Below the pieces are notes generated by a model that saw only the letters and a program-made list of their open reading frames with translations, had not been told where the DNA came from and did not search any database. From Przewalskia tangutica (lineage: Eukaryota > Streptophyta > Magnoliopsida > Solanales > Solanaceae): a DNA stretch of 64,000 nucleotides. Below, one piece after another: positions 40,323-53,242 of the stretch. Made by a program: the position numbers and the translations under genes. Position 1 is the first letter of the stretch; each line of letters begins with the position of its first letter. The DNA is taken from positions 62,001-126,000 of the forward strand of contig CM056729.1 in NCBI GenBank assembly GCA_029844215.1, in the 5' to 3' direction.

Positions 40323-41859
40323 CATTCATATTATTAGGAGGTTGGTGGAGCAGTATAGGGTGAGGAAGAGAGACCTACATATGGTTTTCATCGACCTAGA
40401 GAAGGCATACGACAAAGTCCTGCGAGGTTCATGGAGATGTTTGGAGGTTGCAGTATACCGTGGCATACACTGGGTGATCAGGATATGTATGATGGAACTA
40501 AGGCAGTGTACGAACAATAGGAGGAGACTCGAGCACTTTCTGACGATGGCGCACTGCGGGGATCGCCGCTTAGCCCTTTCCTATTTGCCTTGGTGATGGA
40601 CGGACTGACGCGACAAATCCAAGAGGAGGTGTCATGGTGTATGTTATTTGCAGACGACATAGTCCTGATGGATGAGACTCGTAGCGGAGTGAACGCCAAG
40701 CTAGAGGTTTGGAGACAAACTCTAGAGTCCAAAGGATTCAGGTTGAGTAGGACCAAGACAGAGTATTTAGAGTGCAAGTTCAGTAATGGGAGCGACCCTG
40801 AGGCAGGAGTGGAAGTGTCGATTGACACTCAGGTCATCCCAAAGAAAGGAAGTTTCAAGTACCTCGGGTCTATTATTCAAGGGAATGGAGAGATTGATGA
40901 CGATATCACACATCGTATTGGGACATGGTGGTTGAAATGGAGGCTCACATCTGGAGTCTTGTGCGACAAAAAGGTGTCACCAAAGCTTAAAGGCATGTTT
41001 TATAGGGCGGTCGTCAGACCGACTATGTTGTATGGGATGGAGTGTTGGCCAGTCAAGACTTAGCACATCCAGAAGATGAAAGTTGCGGAGATGAGGATGC
41101 TGAGATGGATGTGTGGGCATACGAGGAGGGATAGAATTAGGAATGATGATATCCGGGACAGACTGGAAGTGGCCTCGGTGGAGGAAAAGATGCGGGAAGT
41201 GAGGTTGAGATGGTTCGTGCATGTGCAGAGGAGATACACAAATACCCCAGTGCGGAGGTGTGAGAGGTTGGTTATGGGCGAGACGCATGAGAGTAGAGGT
41301 GGTCAAGTATTAGGGAGAGGTGATTAGACGGGTATGACGCATGTGCGCCTTACTGAGGACATGACCTTAGATAGGGGTTTGTGGAGGGCACGGATTAGGG
41401 TTGAAGGGTAGTAGATAGTCGAGCGTAGTCATACTCACGCCCACAAACAGATAGTTGTAGTGTGACCAAGGTAGGCTCGACTAGCTCATCACACTTATAG
41501 AAGAAGTTTGTTTTATATTCCATGTAGTTGTTTTCTGCGGCTATGTGTTTCACTAGTGTACTTTGTTTATATTGTTTATTTGCGTTAGCTACTGCTCCCT
41601 TTTGACAAGAATGCGATACCATGACGTATTCTATTTTTTGTTATCAGCATGTTCATATAGCTTTAATTTATTGTCTCTGACCGTTTATCTTGCTATACAA
41701 CGTTTGCTTTGATTGTGATTACACAGGTTTTGAGCCGAGGGTCTCCAGGAAGCAGCCGCTCTACCTACCAAGGTAGAGGTTAGGTCTGTCTACGCTCTAC
41801 CCTCCCCAAGACCCCACGTGGTGAGATTTTACTGGGTATGTTGTTGTTGTTGTTGTACA
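40323..41859 (+). mobile_element. RTE-type LINE, 5'-truncated and decayed
   Basis: The remnant encodes the palm region of a reverse transcriptase (DLHMVFIDLEKAYDKV, then after a shift CMLFADDIVLMDE with the FADD catalytic motif, SKGFRLSRTKTEYLEC, FKYLGSIIQ). The thumb/C-terminal part (GMECWPVKT; MRMLRWMCGHTRRDRIRN) follows, separated by a stop at 41061 and several shifts. The 3' UTR has GAGCCGAGGGTCTCC and CTACCCTCCCC and ends in (TTG)n at about 41846-41859. It is the likely source type for the short (TTG)n-ended copies elsewhere in the window. It cannot encode an active enzyme. Confidence 0.85.
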
Positions 41860-43055
41860 AGAAGCTTTCTTTAAGGCTTTTACTAATTCCATGATCAAAA
41901 TGAGCAGCATAAATGGAGGCCAAGAGGTCAGAAAGGATTGTAGGGTAGCTAATTAATTATTATTCCTCCTTCCAAATTAATGACAATCCAGAGTGCAGCG
42001 TGTCTCCATTTGTTTTCTTATATATTTCAGATTTCTTTTACTAGTACTTATGCAGAGCACTTTTTAGCGTTTTAGGATTATGAGGAGCAGAACTTTTATC
42101 AATTTCAGAACTTTTTTCGTATTGGGTATTTGGGTTGTCGAATAGCAGAAATTTAATTTTTCCTGCCTAGTTCACTTTTATTACTCTTTAGTCTTAATCT
42201 TATATGAATTTTTAAAAAGTTTGCCCTTTTAATATACACGGCCATGCTTTATGGCATGTATATATGGTTCTTTCTCTTGCGGGATTTGAGATAATATGTC
42301 TTAGCCCTCTCAGTTGACTGATAATGAAAAATGCTTGCGAAATTATGTAGGGTCTTTTCCTTTTTATTTGAATAATTCATTAGCCGAAGAAGATCCTGAC
42401 TCAATCCACGTGACCTGATGAACGTCAGTGATGAAAATATTGTAAATTGGTTTGCAGGCATCCCAATTAGTCTTTCATTCTACTACAAGTACCGCGGATA
42501 AAGTTTACTTATGCTCGGTCTTTGCACCAAATCGATAAATAGATAACTTATATACTTTTTATGTGCACCTTTATCACTAACCGTGATTAATTAATTTATA
42601 CTATCGCCCCAATCTATCACTTAACTATAGTAAACTAAATGTGATTTTGGTATAAACATGGAATGGGACAAATGACATTGATTCCAAACTCAAACGGAAT
42701 TTGTGCTTAGGTCGGTATCCAAAGCAGAGAGTGCTTCCAACTGGTTATTCCTTGAAATGGCCCAACAGTCTACTAGCGGAGTAGTTTTTTTTTTTTTTTT
42801 GGAAAAAGATATATCAATGACCCAATTCAGGAAAATCAAATAGAGGTCCATATACCGGTCAAACTAAGGGCCATATAGTTTCTTTAAAGCTAGATGTTTT
42901 TGGATGCCACTCTTTATATGTCCACTGATATACAAGACTTGAACCAAATCAACCATCTAATTATTTAAACAACAAATTTAGGGCCTGTTTGGAAAGCCAC
43001 CAATGTAACTGAAATTGGGTGTAATTACACAGCCAGAAGGTCACTGTAGTCTCTT
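41860..43055. other. Stretch without a recognised gene
   Basis: AT-rich sequence with a T-run at 42787-42801. A first exon for the downstream NDUFAF7-like gene was looked for here and not recognised. Confidence 0.4.
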
Positions 43056-43130
43056 GCAGAAATGCAGGTAAGGCTGCGTACAATAGACCCTTGTGGTCCG
43101 GCTGCGCGAGAGCTTAGTGCACCTGCCTTT
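43056..43130 (+). mobile_element. TS-type SINE fragment
   Basis: It contains GGTAAGGCTGCGTACAATAG, ACCCTTGTGGTCCGGC and GAGCTTAGTGCACC. The same features occur around 49815. Confidence 0.5.
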
Positions 43131-43504
43131 TCTTGGATTGAATTTAACAGCAGTTTAGCATAGTTTAGTGAAGATGTGGAATTTCTCTTCCTTTTTCTAG
43201 ACTTTAATGATGTAGTATCAATCAGGTTTAATCGTAGTTTGGTATATATGACTTAATCAATAACTAGCACCTCAATCCCTTACTAGTCAGTGTCAGCATA
43301 TTGGCCCTTATCCATGATTGGTATGGGATAAAATGTAATTGCTGGTAAAACCATTTCTTAGTGCCTAACAAGTAAAAACTGTTGAAAATATACTATGCTT
43401 TTCATTTGCGTGAAAGATCATTAATCTAAATTTACTCAGCTGGTGAATGCAAATATGGAATCGTGAACTGGAAAACTCTGCAGATTATCTGTATCTTTCT
43501 TTTT

Positions 43505-43634
43505 TCCCCTTTGAGCCGAGAGTTTCTCGGAAACAGTCGTTCTACCTACCAAGGCAGAGTTAAGGTATGCGTACACTCTACCCTCCCCAGACCTCACGTT
43601 ATAGGATTTTACTGTATGTTGTTGTTGTTGTATT
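43505..43634 (+). mobile_element. Short (TTG)n-ended RTE/TS-type retroposon
   Basis: It contains GAGCCGAGAGTTTCTCGG, CTACCTACCAAGG and CACTCTACCCTCCCC, and ends in GTTGTTGTTGTTGT just 35 bases before the first recognised exon of the NDUFAF7-like gene. Confidence 0.65.
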
Positions 43635-45388
43635 GAGATTCAATATCTCAAGCTGGTTTAGTTTTCAGTTTAGAGGTGGCCCCATCTCAGTTGCCGAATA
43701 TATGGAGGAAGTTTTGACGAACCCAAAGGCAGGGTTCTATATTAATCGCGATGTGTTTGGCGCAGAAGGTGATTTTATTACTTCTCCTGAAGTTAGCCAG
43801 ATGTTTGGAGAAGTATTTCTTTGATTTTCTTCATCATTGGTTGAGGTTTAAAAACAAAAGAAATACCAAACTTACCACCAGTTATTTGTTTGATTTTTCT
43901 GATTTATTTAGATGGTTGGTGTTTGGGCAATGTGTCTTTGGGAGCAAATGGGGCAACCGAAAAAATTAAATCTTGTAGAGCTGGGACCAGGACGAGGAAC
44001 TCTCTTAGCTGATCTTCTATGAGTACAGTCCCATTGATCTACATCCTCCCCAACTTGCATATTGTTAAGTTTTTTATATTGATTCTTAAAGTATTGATCT
44101 AGTTCTGATATGCCTAAAATACACTTGTTGATTTCTGAACCACAGGGTGCATCAAAATTTAGGAACTTCAGAGACTCTTTGCACATACACATGGTTGAAT
44201 GTAGTCCAACTCTACAGAAACTCCAATATCAGAACTTGAAGTGTATAAACAAGAATGACACAGATGGAGATGCAGAGGAACACATTATTAGCAGGTTGAC
44301 TGGGACCAGTGTATCATGGCATGCCACCCTGGATCAGGTTCCGGGAGGTGGTAAGAAATTATTACCTGCTACTTTAATAGATTACATGTTCTTTAAAGTG
44401 TAAACCAGTTCAAATGTTTCATGAACTCGTACATACATACTATTGTTTTCTTCTATTTGATCTTGAAGCTTCGGTGGAAAATTGTATTATCACACACATA
44501 TATATATAGGTTACCTTACATTTTCTTTTCTTTGACTTCTCAGTACCTACAATCATCATCGGCCATGAATTTTATGATGTGTTACCTGTTCATCAATTTC
44601 AGGTTCGTTTATATAACCTCTATTTTATCGGTTAATAAGATTTGCTAATCTAGTTAAACATTTTACTGCAAATTATGTACTTTCACCTATTATTTAAACT
44701 ATGAAACTTCCAGAGAATATCCTGGAGATGGAAATACATTTACAGTGGAAAATTTGATGTGTGATTCTTCCAACTAAGAAACAACTTAAGAATATCCTGG
44801 AGAAAATATTTGATTCTTTTGGAGTCGATGGAATTACCCCACCACCACCACCACACACACAAACAAGAAAAAAGAAAAGAGAAGGAATTTAAATGAAAGA
44901 TCGTGTCCATATAGTTTTATTAGTACAGTGAGTATTATTAGTATGTGAGCGTCAGCTCGATAGGTGGTACTTAAGAATCTTATCATGAGCATCAGCTTGA
45001 TTTCTTTGTATACATGCAGAGAACATCGCGAGGCTGGTGTGAGAAAATGGTTGATGTTACCGAAAATTCAATGTAAGGTCTCAAGCTAGTCTATCATTTG
45101 TCTCCCTACATTAATTTCTTGTGATATTGCCCCTTTGTAACTTCCTTTTATACTTTATCGGATAGGTTTCAGTTTGTTTTATCTAAACAGCCAACCCCTG
45201 CAACTCTGTATCTTCTGAAGCGTTTCAAATGGGCTGAGAATGAAGAAATAGGCAAGCTTGAACAAGTTGAAGTTTTCCCCAAAGCAATGGATTTAACTCA
45301 AGAAATTGCTAAAAGAATTGGCTCAGATGGCGGTGGAGCTCTCATTATTGATTATGGTCTAAATGGAATAGTCTCAGACAGTCTTCAG

Positions 45389-48384
45389 GTCAGTTGCAAT
45401 ACTAAAAGTACTCTTGCCTACTTCCTTGGTTTTGTGTAGCCAATTCCATTTGCTTCCATCTTTCTTCATTTTCATAGAAAGTGGGAACAGTGGTTGGAAC
45501 AAGAAACTGGTTGAAAAGTGTGATCTCTATTTATCTCGATGCTTAATCTCTGATTGCGCAAACATGAAGTCAACACTCAACATTGTTTTTTGTTCTTTTG
45601 GATTAATAGGTGATCAAATATCAAAAAGTTATATGGTGCATATTGTCTAATAAATGCGAGTATGTCAAAGATCTTATGATTACTTAAATGGTTATTTTCA
45701 ATGACCTTTTGATGTTTTGGCACAACTTCTTAAATTGTCTACCTTTCTAAATTCAATTTTACATTTCAGCTCAGGAGGCAAACAAACTGTTCTTTCTTAA
45801 GATTTGCTTCTTTCATCCAAATTGAGTTTCACTTCCCTTTTTGAGCTATCACGCGACAACTACACTTCAATCCCAAGCAAGTTGGGATCGGCTACATAAA
45901 TCTTCACTGTCTATGTCGCTCCATCTGAGCTATCCTGCAGTACATCAAGGAAAACTTTAAACATGTTATGTGGAAAATAAGTAACCTGGTAAATGTTATG
46001 AATTTTGAACTCTTATGTTAGTAACCGTGCAAAGTCTAAATATGATGTGCAATTAGGGATAGAGGGAACCAATTTTATTCTATTTTGTTACAAATCATAT
46101 TTGGCATGAAAATAAGCAGTTAATTTGACTTGTATGTGATTTTGGTAATAGAGGAAGGACAACATTACATTGTTTCTCGAAAAGCTGGTTTGATGAAGTA
46201 AATATGATTTAAAGTTCCTGAGAGTTTGTCAATATCATGAGGAAGTTTTGTAAATTGTTACTGCTTTATAAGTGTGTCAATCATGTTGGGATGTTTCCAA
46301 CTCCCAATTAGAAAGGATACATAGTTTGAGATGAAAATTGTAGGGATTTGTTGGGTGTAAAACACACAAGTAAGGCACAGCGGAAGTTTAAAATTTTGAG
46401 TAAACTTACTTGCTCCAACAAACGTTCCTGGTATGATTATGCGATAATTATAATCTGCAAAGACAGGAAGAAAACTTACAGTTTAAGCTTTGTTAGTCTT
46501 TACTAAAGGGAGCGCACGCGATTGTCAATCCGGGTGCAAGTCTTGCTTCGGTATATTCCTTTGCCCAAGAAAGCTAGGAAATCTTGGCAGAGGTTTGAGA
46601 GAATTTTATTTTCTGAACTCTGAGTTCAGAAAGTGGAAAGTGAGTTATATGAAATTATGGGTCAAGTGCCAAATATATAGTGGAGGAAGCCCTAAACCAA
46701 ATCAGATTTGGATCAGGCTTCAAGACCTGACCCAAATCCAAATTGCAGTGGGCTAGTCGAATCGCCCATCGCGCTCCTCTATTTATTTTCTGCACGTTTT
46801 AGTTCTAATTAAATCCAAAATTTAATTTTGACTTAATTATATAATTTTCATCAAATGAAAATTATCCCATAATTTATTATTAAATAAAATATCTTGATTC
46901 TACATCCGATATTTTACATTCTCTCAATATACCCTTAGACCGAAAAGACAATCGACTTAGTGTGACCGCTAGCCTTCACATCTTGACTTGATCAAATCAA
47001 GGTTCACACGGAACTCCTGGCAAGCGGTGGACCCAATATGTGAAGACGCTTACAAGACTCAAGTAAATGCACTCATGTGAGATGATAAATTCCTTTCATT
47101 CGCGACACACTCGATCAAGCTTAAGATTTGCCAAGTGTCTATCCAAATGGCTTGATCACTTTATCTCATCTATATTAGTTGACAACTAGACCATATCCTA
47201 GATATGTCTCTTGCATTGGCCAATGACTTGGTCGACCTAACATCTTCGGTGAGTGTTCTCTCGAAATTCCAATCGAGGAATGAATCCTATTCTTGGCTCA
47301 ACTACCACCTTCAATCTACTTCGTAATGCACCCAATACAAGCCGCCTCAACCTATAAGGCATTTGAGCTTAGGACAGATCAAAGTGCATTGCTCGTAAAC
47401 AAGCGATATTGACCTCAAGTCTAAGGACCTCTATCTCCACACGCGATAATACTCTAGACATGTATAACAAATAGTTTATCGCCAGGTATGTCAATACTCC
47501 TCTAAGAGTATCCATGTGTCCATCACTAGCAACTATTGCTAGTAGTAAGTGAGATATACTACATTCTCTAAGAATGTGATGCAGACCACATGTCGACTTA
47601 CAACATATCATTGATATCCCACTCTCAATGATCATCAGTCTAGGCTGTTTTAAGAACTACATTCTATCATTAATATCTCACACTATCAATGACAATGTAA
47701 GTTCAAGGGATGCACATTAATGAATAATATAAACAATCAAATAATAATTCAATAATTGCAAATGTCAAGTACATATTAATCTTATTAATAATATGAATGT
47801 GTTCAAGTACATTTGCTCCTAAAATGATTGTTTCTAGGACATATATACTTTCAGAAATAACTTCTTGAAGTGCTAAATATTTCACGTGTAATCACTTCCT
47901 TTCAATTTATGTGGCACTATTTGACTGGACTATGAGTTTAAGAAAGAATAGAAGTCTTTTGAAACTTGTGATCTTAACAAGCCTTGGACGAATTTTTGGC
48001 TATAAATCATCTCACTAAGGGTAAAATGAGAACTTTAAAGTTAAATCATCTCTAAATATAGAAATGTGTCATTCTTTATGCTATCTAAGTTTTACGTCCA
48101 AAAGACAAAATAAACCTGAAAGTTTCTTAAATCGACTACAGATAAGCACATTATTTGATTTGGTACGAAGGGACGCTCATCTCCGCACTGGTAGTACAAA
48201 CCAAAATAACAATAGCTGGTATATGCAATACAACAAAATAGGAGAGCTAACCTATTCACAGTTACCATTTTAAAATTTGGCGACTGAGTCGTTAATCATT
48301 TTTATTGCTAGAGATAAATTAAGTAGTTTCATTTAGGTTAAGAATGTGATGAAGACTCTTAATGTTTTCATTCCTATCTATCAG
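45389..48384. other. Long intron of the NDUFAF7-like gene
   Basis: A 3-kb intron, most of its length being an LTR-like insertion (see 46350). The rest is AT-rich without recognised features. Confidence 0.5.
46350..47885 (-). mobile_element. LTR-like repeat (probable solo LTR of a Copia element)
   Basis: On the minus strand the segment starts close to TATATATGTCCTAGAAAC and ends near CACCCAACAAATCCCTACA. The layout, with repeated ATATCAATGATA-like motifs and no coding capacity, resembles the long LTRs of some plant Copia elements. Exact ends and a target duplication could not be fixed. Confidence 0.45.
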
Positions 48385-48555
48385 TTGATCGTGATGCTTG
48401 TTCTCCTAGCTATCCGAAAACATGAATTTGTTAATATACTGGATAATCCTGGAACTGCCGATCTTAGTGCTTATGTTGACTTTGCTGCAATCAGGCACTC
48501 TGCAGAGGAAGCTTCAGGTACGTTGCATTAGAATCTGCTTAGCTCCAATCTATTA

Positions 48556-48746
48556 GGGCTCGTTTGGCACGAGGGATGAGGGATATTTAATCCCGGGATT
48601 AAATTTGAGATGAGTTTATCCCATGTTTGGTTTGGATAAAATCACGGTATAACTAATCTCGGGATTAGTTATCCCGGAATTGTAGTATTATTTTTATCCC
48701 CGGGATGGTAGAATAACTAATCCCTTCCCAACCAAACGACCCCTTA
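48556..48746 (+). mobile_element. MITE, probably hAT-derived
   Basis: A ~190-bp element with inverted ends GGGCTCGTTTGG and CCAAACGACCCC. The inner palindromic blocks include TTAATCCCGGGATTAA and ATCTCGGGATTAGTT. It lies in the last intron of the NDUFAF7-like gene. Confidence 0.7.
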
Positions 48747-49814
48747 AAGTTCTCTTCTATATTCCCAAGGCTAACTCTTACTAGTAGATGCTTAATGTTA
48801 ATTTAATTGCTCAAATGATCAACTTCGCAGATGATGTGGCTGTGCATGGCCCAATGACTCAATCTCAGTTTCTCGGGTCACTTGGAATAAATTTCCGGGT
48901 TGAGGCATTGATGGAGAATTGCACAGATGAACAAGCTGATTCTTTAAGAACAGGTTACTGGCGTTTGGTGGGTGAAGGCGACGCCCCATTCTGGGAGGGT
49001 CCTGAGGAGAAGGCTCCTATTGGGATGGGTATGAGATATTTGGCAATGGCAATTGTGAACAAGAAGCAAGGAGTACCTGTTCCATTTCAATGAAAAACCT
49101 GTGAATGGACTTTCTCGTTGTACTGGTAAAATGGCCAAATCCCCTTAGTTTTTTGGGGATAGTGACTTTTTCATCTGCCCTGAATGTGTGTAACTGGGTG
49201 AGCCTAGGACCAAACAGGATGCTGATTCTAGTTTTATCCTGCTTCCGTGCAGTGAGTCTTTTCCTTTAGTTCTGAAGGAGAGAATATCTCATCTTTTCAT
49301 GTCTTTATTTCTTGTGGAGAGATTTGGAGCAGTAGAAGAATGTAGATCCTACATTAAGTTGTTTAAGCTATATTGGTCCTGAAAGTTCAGCCGAAGCTTA
49401 AAGATTGAAAGAATTCTGTAGGACTAGTCTAGTTATTTAAAGCTTCTACCAGAACCTAGACTTGAGCGAAACTGTATGCAGTGGGAACAAGTTCATAAGG
49501 ATCATTTTTTATTGTTTAGCACTATACATATAAACAATGGCTCTCCTTGATTTTGCTAGTATATGGTCTATTTTTCACAGGCAAAGCTTCCTGAAATAAT
49601 TACAGTATATGAGAATAGTTCATTCATAGAAAATTTTGCTGTATTTTATTTATCTATCGTTGAAGAAGAGTGGTTGATATCTGTATGCTGTAGCATGTGC
49701 ATTTTGAGAGGAAGGAAATATACCTGTACTAGTATAACATAGGCCGTCAAAAGGATTAAACTCCAACTTTGTATCGGTGAAGGAGAACCGTAACTGGTAA
49801 AGTTGATGTCATGT

Positions 49815-50070
49815 GATTAGGAGGTAAGGCTGTGTGACCCTTCCCCGGACTCCACGCATAGCGGGAGCTTAGTGCACCAGAGTCCAGACTACCCTTTAGA
49901 CAACTTTGTATCACTAACTTCCCCTTCGACAATGGCCTACTAAAACTGATTTTTTGAAGTTTCTTGTTTTATTTTCTTCTACTTTTTCAAGTAAGTTTGC
50001 GTATACTCTACCCTCCCCAGACCCCATGTTGTGGAGTTTCACTGGGTATGTTGTTGTTGTTGTTATTGTT
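49815..50070 (+). mobile_element. TS-type SINE and (TTG)n-ended retroposon remnants
   Basis: The first part has GGTAAGGCTGTGTGACCC and CATAGCGGGAGCTTAGTGC. A second part (about 49990-50070) has CTCTACCCTCCCCAGACCCC and ends in GTTGTTGTTGTTATTG. They are separated by about 80 bp of other sequence. Confidence 0.55.
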
Positions 50071-50675
50071 TTTCAAGTAACAAGTACTCTCTCTGTTTCA
50101 ATTTGTTTTGCTTGATTCGGAATACGAGGATTAAACTAACTAATGTTTGGTGTGAATTTGGACATATAATTTTCAATTTTTTCGAAATAAGCATTACATA
50201 TTTAGAAATTACATAAAAAGTACTATAAGTCACAATAGTTAACAATTCAAAATATTTAGACGATATTTGAAAAAATTATGGTAAAAGAAAATATATTTTG
50301 ACTATTTAAATAGTAATTAAGACAAATATTTTGAAACGGATGGAGTGATAAAATCGAATCAAGACAAAAAATGTGAAATCTCATTGGCCATTGCTGGTGT
50401 GATACTTTTGTAGTACTTCAGTCGTATAAAATATGGTGCTGTAATTATGTGAGAAATTAAATACGGAGCAATTGTTTCTTTGGTTACCATCATCTTTTTG
50501 AAAAAATCAGAATATATCTAATCTTAAAAGTTAGTGTGGGTTTAAAATATTTATATTCTTTCTAAATAAGTTACTAATTATTATAGCGGAGAATAAATAA
50601 ATTAATGTTTGAATACAATACATTCGGTACTGCGGGTAAGATAGAAGCAGTGATATTATTACTCGTGGGAATAAC
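50071..50675. other. AT-rich stretch without a recognised gene
   Basis: Nothing beyond AT-rich DNA was seen here; 50090-50345 has a weakly palindromic character (GTACTCTCTCTG near one end, GGATGGAGTG near the other), perhaps an old Stowaway-like MITE. Confidence 0.35.
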
Positions 50676-51211
50676 TATACGCGTCTAACGGGCTGACCCG
50701 GATCAGACCGGTAGACCCTTACCGAGTTGAACCGGTTCCGGACCGGTAACCGGTCCGGTTCACTGGCTTACCGAGCCTACCGGTCCTGGTCATTACCGGA
50801 TTTTCGGTCGGCCCGTGCGAGTCCGGGTCTGGACCGGGCCACCGGTCCGGAGTTTTTTTTTTATTTCAAAAAATTAATTAAATTTAAATTCAATATGTAA
50901 TATAATAATATAATTATAATATAGTTTATAACTTTATAGTTTATAATATTGTAGTTATACTTTTATTAATTTATTAAATTAGTACACATAAATTAACAAA
51001 TAACAACTAAACTACTAAAGGGATAATAAAATAAAAACTAATGTATATTGTGTACTTAATTTGTTCTTGACCAGTGTGTCGGATGAACTTTCTCTACATG
51101 CCTAACTATAGTGCCCGTTTCCCCGTCATTACCCCTTCTCTTATGTTTATAAATTTGCCCACAAATATTACATCTAACTCTATCAGTGTCCCAAATTCTA
51201 TCATAAAAGTT

Positions 51212-51466
51212 TCACACTTTACTCCTTATTCTCCTACTCGTTACTACTGGTAAAGGAGGTCTACGACTAGTAGTACTAACATTGATAGAAGGCACACTAA
51301 TAGGTGTATGAGTTTCAGTTTCAACAATATTATCTATATGAACATTATCATATTCATTATCTTCTATTTCAAAATCTTCTTGCATTTGATCATAATCTAT
51401 ATTTTGATTAAATGATGAAGAACCTTTAGATTTTGTGCCCCTTGAAATAGATTTACCATTATTCAT
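51212..51466 (-). pseudogene. hAT transposase N-terminal fragment (second copy)
   Basis: The 84-codon segment starts MNNGKSISRGTKSKGSSSF and includes NIDYDQMQEDFEIEDNEYDN. It parallels the decayed segment at about 54410-54150. Downstream, the BED cysteines are still partly visible to about 51080. It is a partial duplicate without a catalytic domain. Confidence 0.6.
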
Positions 51467-52314
51467 TATAAAATATTTAGTTTAAATTTTAATTTAAATG
51501 ATCAACAAATAAATATGACAATTTAATAAAATAATTAGAGAATGAAACGAGTGTACCAAACTTTCAGAATTCAGAATTCAATTGAAAGTTGAAATTCGAA
51601 GCTCGAAGTCTTGTGTCTTGCTACTTTAGAATAATAATAGAGAGTATTAAGATAGTATGAGAAATTGAGAGAATTGTAGAAATAATTGTGTGATAAAAAT
51701 GAGAAGAATATAGAGTATTTATAGATTTTTTAAAGGATAAAAATGTAATTGTATAAAAAATAATAAACAAAAAAAAGGCCACCCCACCCCACCCCACCCC
51801 CTCAACGGTAATATTACCGTTGGGCCCCGCCATCATCCTTTTTTTTTTTTTAAAAAAAACGAAAATATATTATAAACTAAATTCATATTGTAGTTATACT
51901 TATACTTTTATATTTTAAAATTAACTTTGTATTTTATGGTTTATTTATAATTTATAGTTTATAACTTTATATTGTAGTTATACACTTAACAAATAACAAC
52001 TAAAGAGTAAAGAGATAATAAAATAAAAACTAAAGATACGATGTAAACTTTCGAACTTTCATTATTCATAATGTTAATTGTTAGTAAGAGTACATAATGA
52101 AAAGTAATGATAATTTTATTTACATATTATGCATCCTTTTTGCAAGTTCTTCATAATTTATAGGTTGATTGAATTGATTATGCTTCATAGCCTCTAAATC
52201 TGGAGTATTAATTTCAGTCCCGCTTCCGCTCCCGCCTTCCAAAATATTGCCGATTTTTTCATCTTCCGGAGAATTAACGTCTACACATCCTTGATTTCTT
52301 CTCTCTGATCTGAT

Positions 52315-53242
52315 CTAATCCCTTAAGCAGACTAACACTTCTAATGTGGTTTCACTCAATGAGTGATGTGTGTCTCTTATTTGATCTTGTGCTTGGCTTA
52401 ATACACTTTCAGAAGCCACTGTTGAGATAGACACATTAAGAACATCTCGTGTCATAGCTGCAAGTACCGGAAATTGTCTTTTGTTATCCTGCCACCATTG
52501 TAAAGGTTCAAAGTTTTTCTTCGGCTCCGCTGGCTTTTGCAAGTAAATTTGCATCTCATCACGAGATCGACTTGTGCTTGTTTGTGTTGTAAATGCTCCA
52601 TATGTCTAAAGATTCATCATCATCGTCTTCATCGAATCCTGCAGGCTGTAGGTGTAGATACAGAACCAGAATTAGCAGGAATATTAGTAGCAGAGTTGTT
52701 ATTATCATGTAATATAGCATAATATTCATATAATTTAGTTAAATTAGTGTCAAATTTACTTATGCAATCAAATGAAGACGGAGTTTCTGTTGCACCTACT
52801 TCCATATAAGTATATAAACTACATAACAATCTACTTTTTTAATAGAAGGATTTAAGACTGCACCAATACAATAAATATCAGGAATAGGCAAAAAATATTT
52901 TTTAAACTTGTCAAACATAATTGTAACTGCATCTTTATATTTTACATTTGATTTTAAACCATAAAGTAAATATGAAATTTCAGCTATATGAGCTAAAGCA
53001 TTACAAACTGTTGGGTAATAAGATCCCGAAAATTCAACAGTAGCAGTGTAATATTTACGTAAAATTTTTAAAAGTTCAGCAATTGATTTCCAATGTTCGT
53101 CAGTTAACATATACATCACGTTCTTACAATGCGCATTTGCAACATGTGTTATGGGGTCTTTATACTTATAACATTCTTTTAATAATAAATAAGTATAATT
53201 CCACAGTGTAATAATCTCATCTTGCATTAATTTAGGTCTCAA
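52315..53242 (-). pseudogene. hAT transposase C-terminal half
   Basis: Two open segments (53242-52796 and 52554-52315) encode the helical catalytic C-terminus and hATC dimerisation domain. Between them, frameshifts break the linker (TELYEYYAILHDNNNSATN-like). The hATC block ends HHSLSETTLEVLVCLRDWI. Stops and indels make it a remnant. Confidence 0.7.

Larger units (their letters stand above)
43669..49093 (+). pseudogene. NDUFAF7/MidA-like mitochondrial methyltransferase, likely defective
   Basis: Eight exon segments: 43669-43812, 43912-44022, 44146-44350, 44544-44602, 45020-45072, 45166-45388, about 48385 or 48410-48517, and 48831-49093. They match nearly all of the NDUFAF7 (DUF185/MidA) family, which methylates an arginine of complex I subunit NDUFS2 during assembly. 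Visible motifs are FRGGPISVAEYMEEVL, GDFITSPEVSQMFGE, LVELGPGRGTLLADLL (SAM-binding loop), GHEFYDVLPVHQFQ, LIIDYGLNG, VDFAAI and a family-typical end PFQ. Defects: no first exon with a mitochondrial presequence was recognised; the second segment ends in TGA at 44020-44022 where an Arg codon (CGA) is expected; and the acceptor beside AIRKH leaves the frame one base short, unless an upstream AG at 48384 is used, which adds LIVMLVLL. It may be a decayed duplicate. Confidence 0.75.

Noticed and set aside
40323..41859. RTE remnant as the source of RT for the ORF1-only family
   Set aside because: It is decayed, and its (TTG)n 3' end is unrelated to the poly(A) ends of the family. A poly(A)-recognising L1-type helper is more plausible but is not in this window.
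51804..51821. AACGGTAATATTACCGTT contains the nonamer TAATATTAC known from geminivirus origins
   Set aside because: It is the centre of a perfect palindrome, not a loop on a GC-rich stem. The parallel copy at 54782 reads TAATAATAC, there is no Rep-like coding nearby, and it lies within a hAT element.
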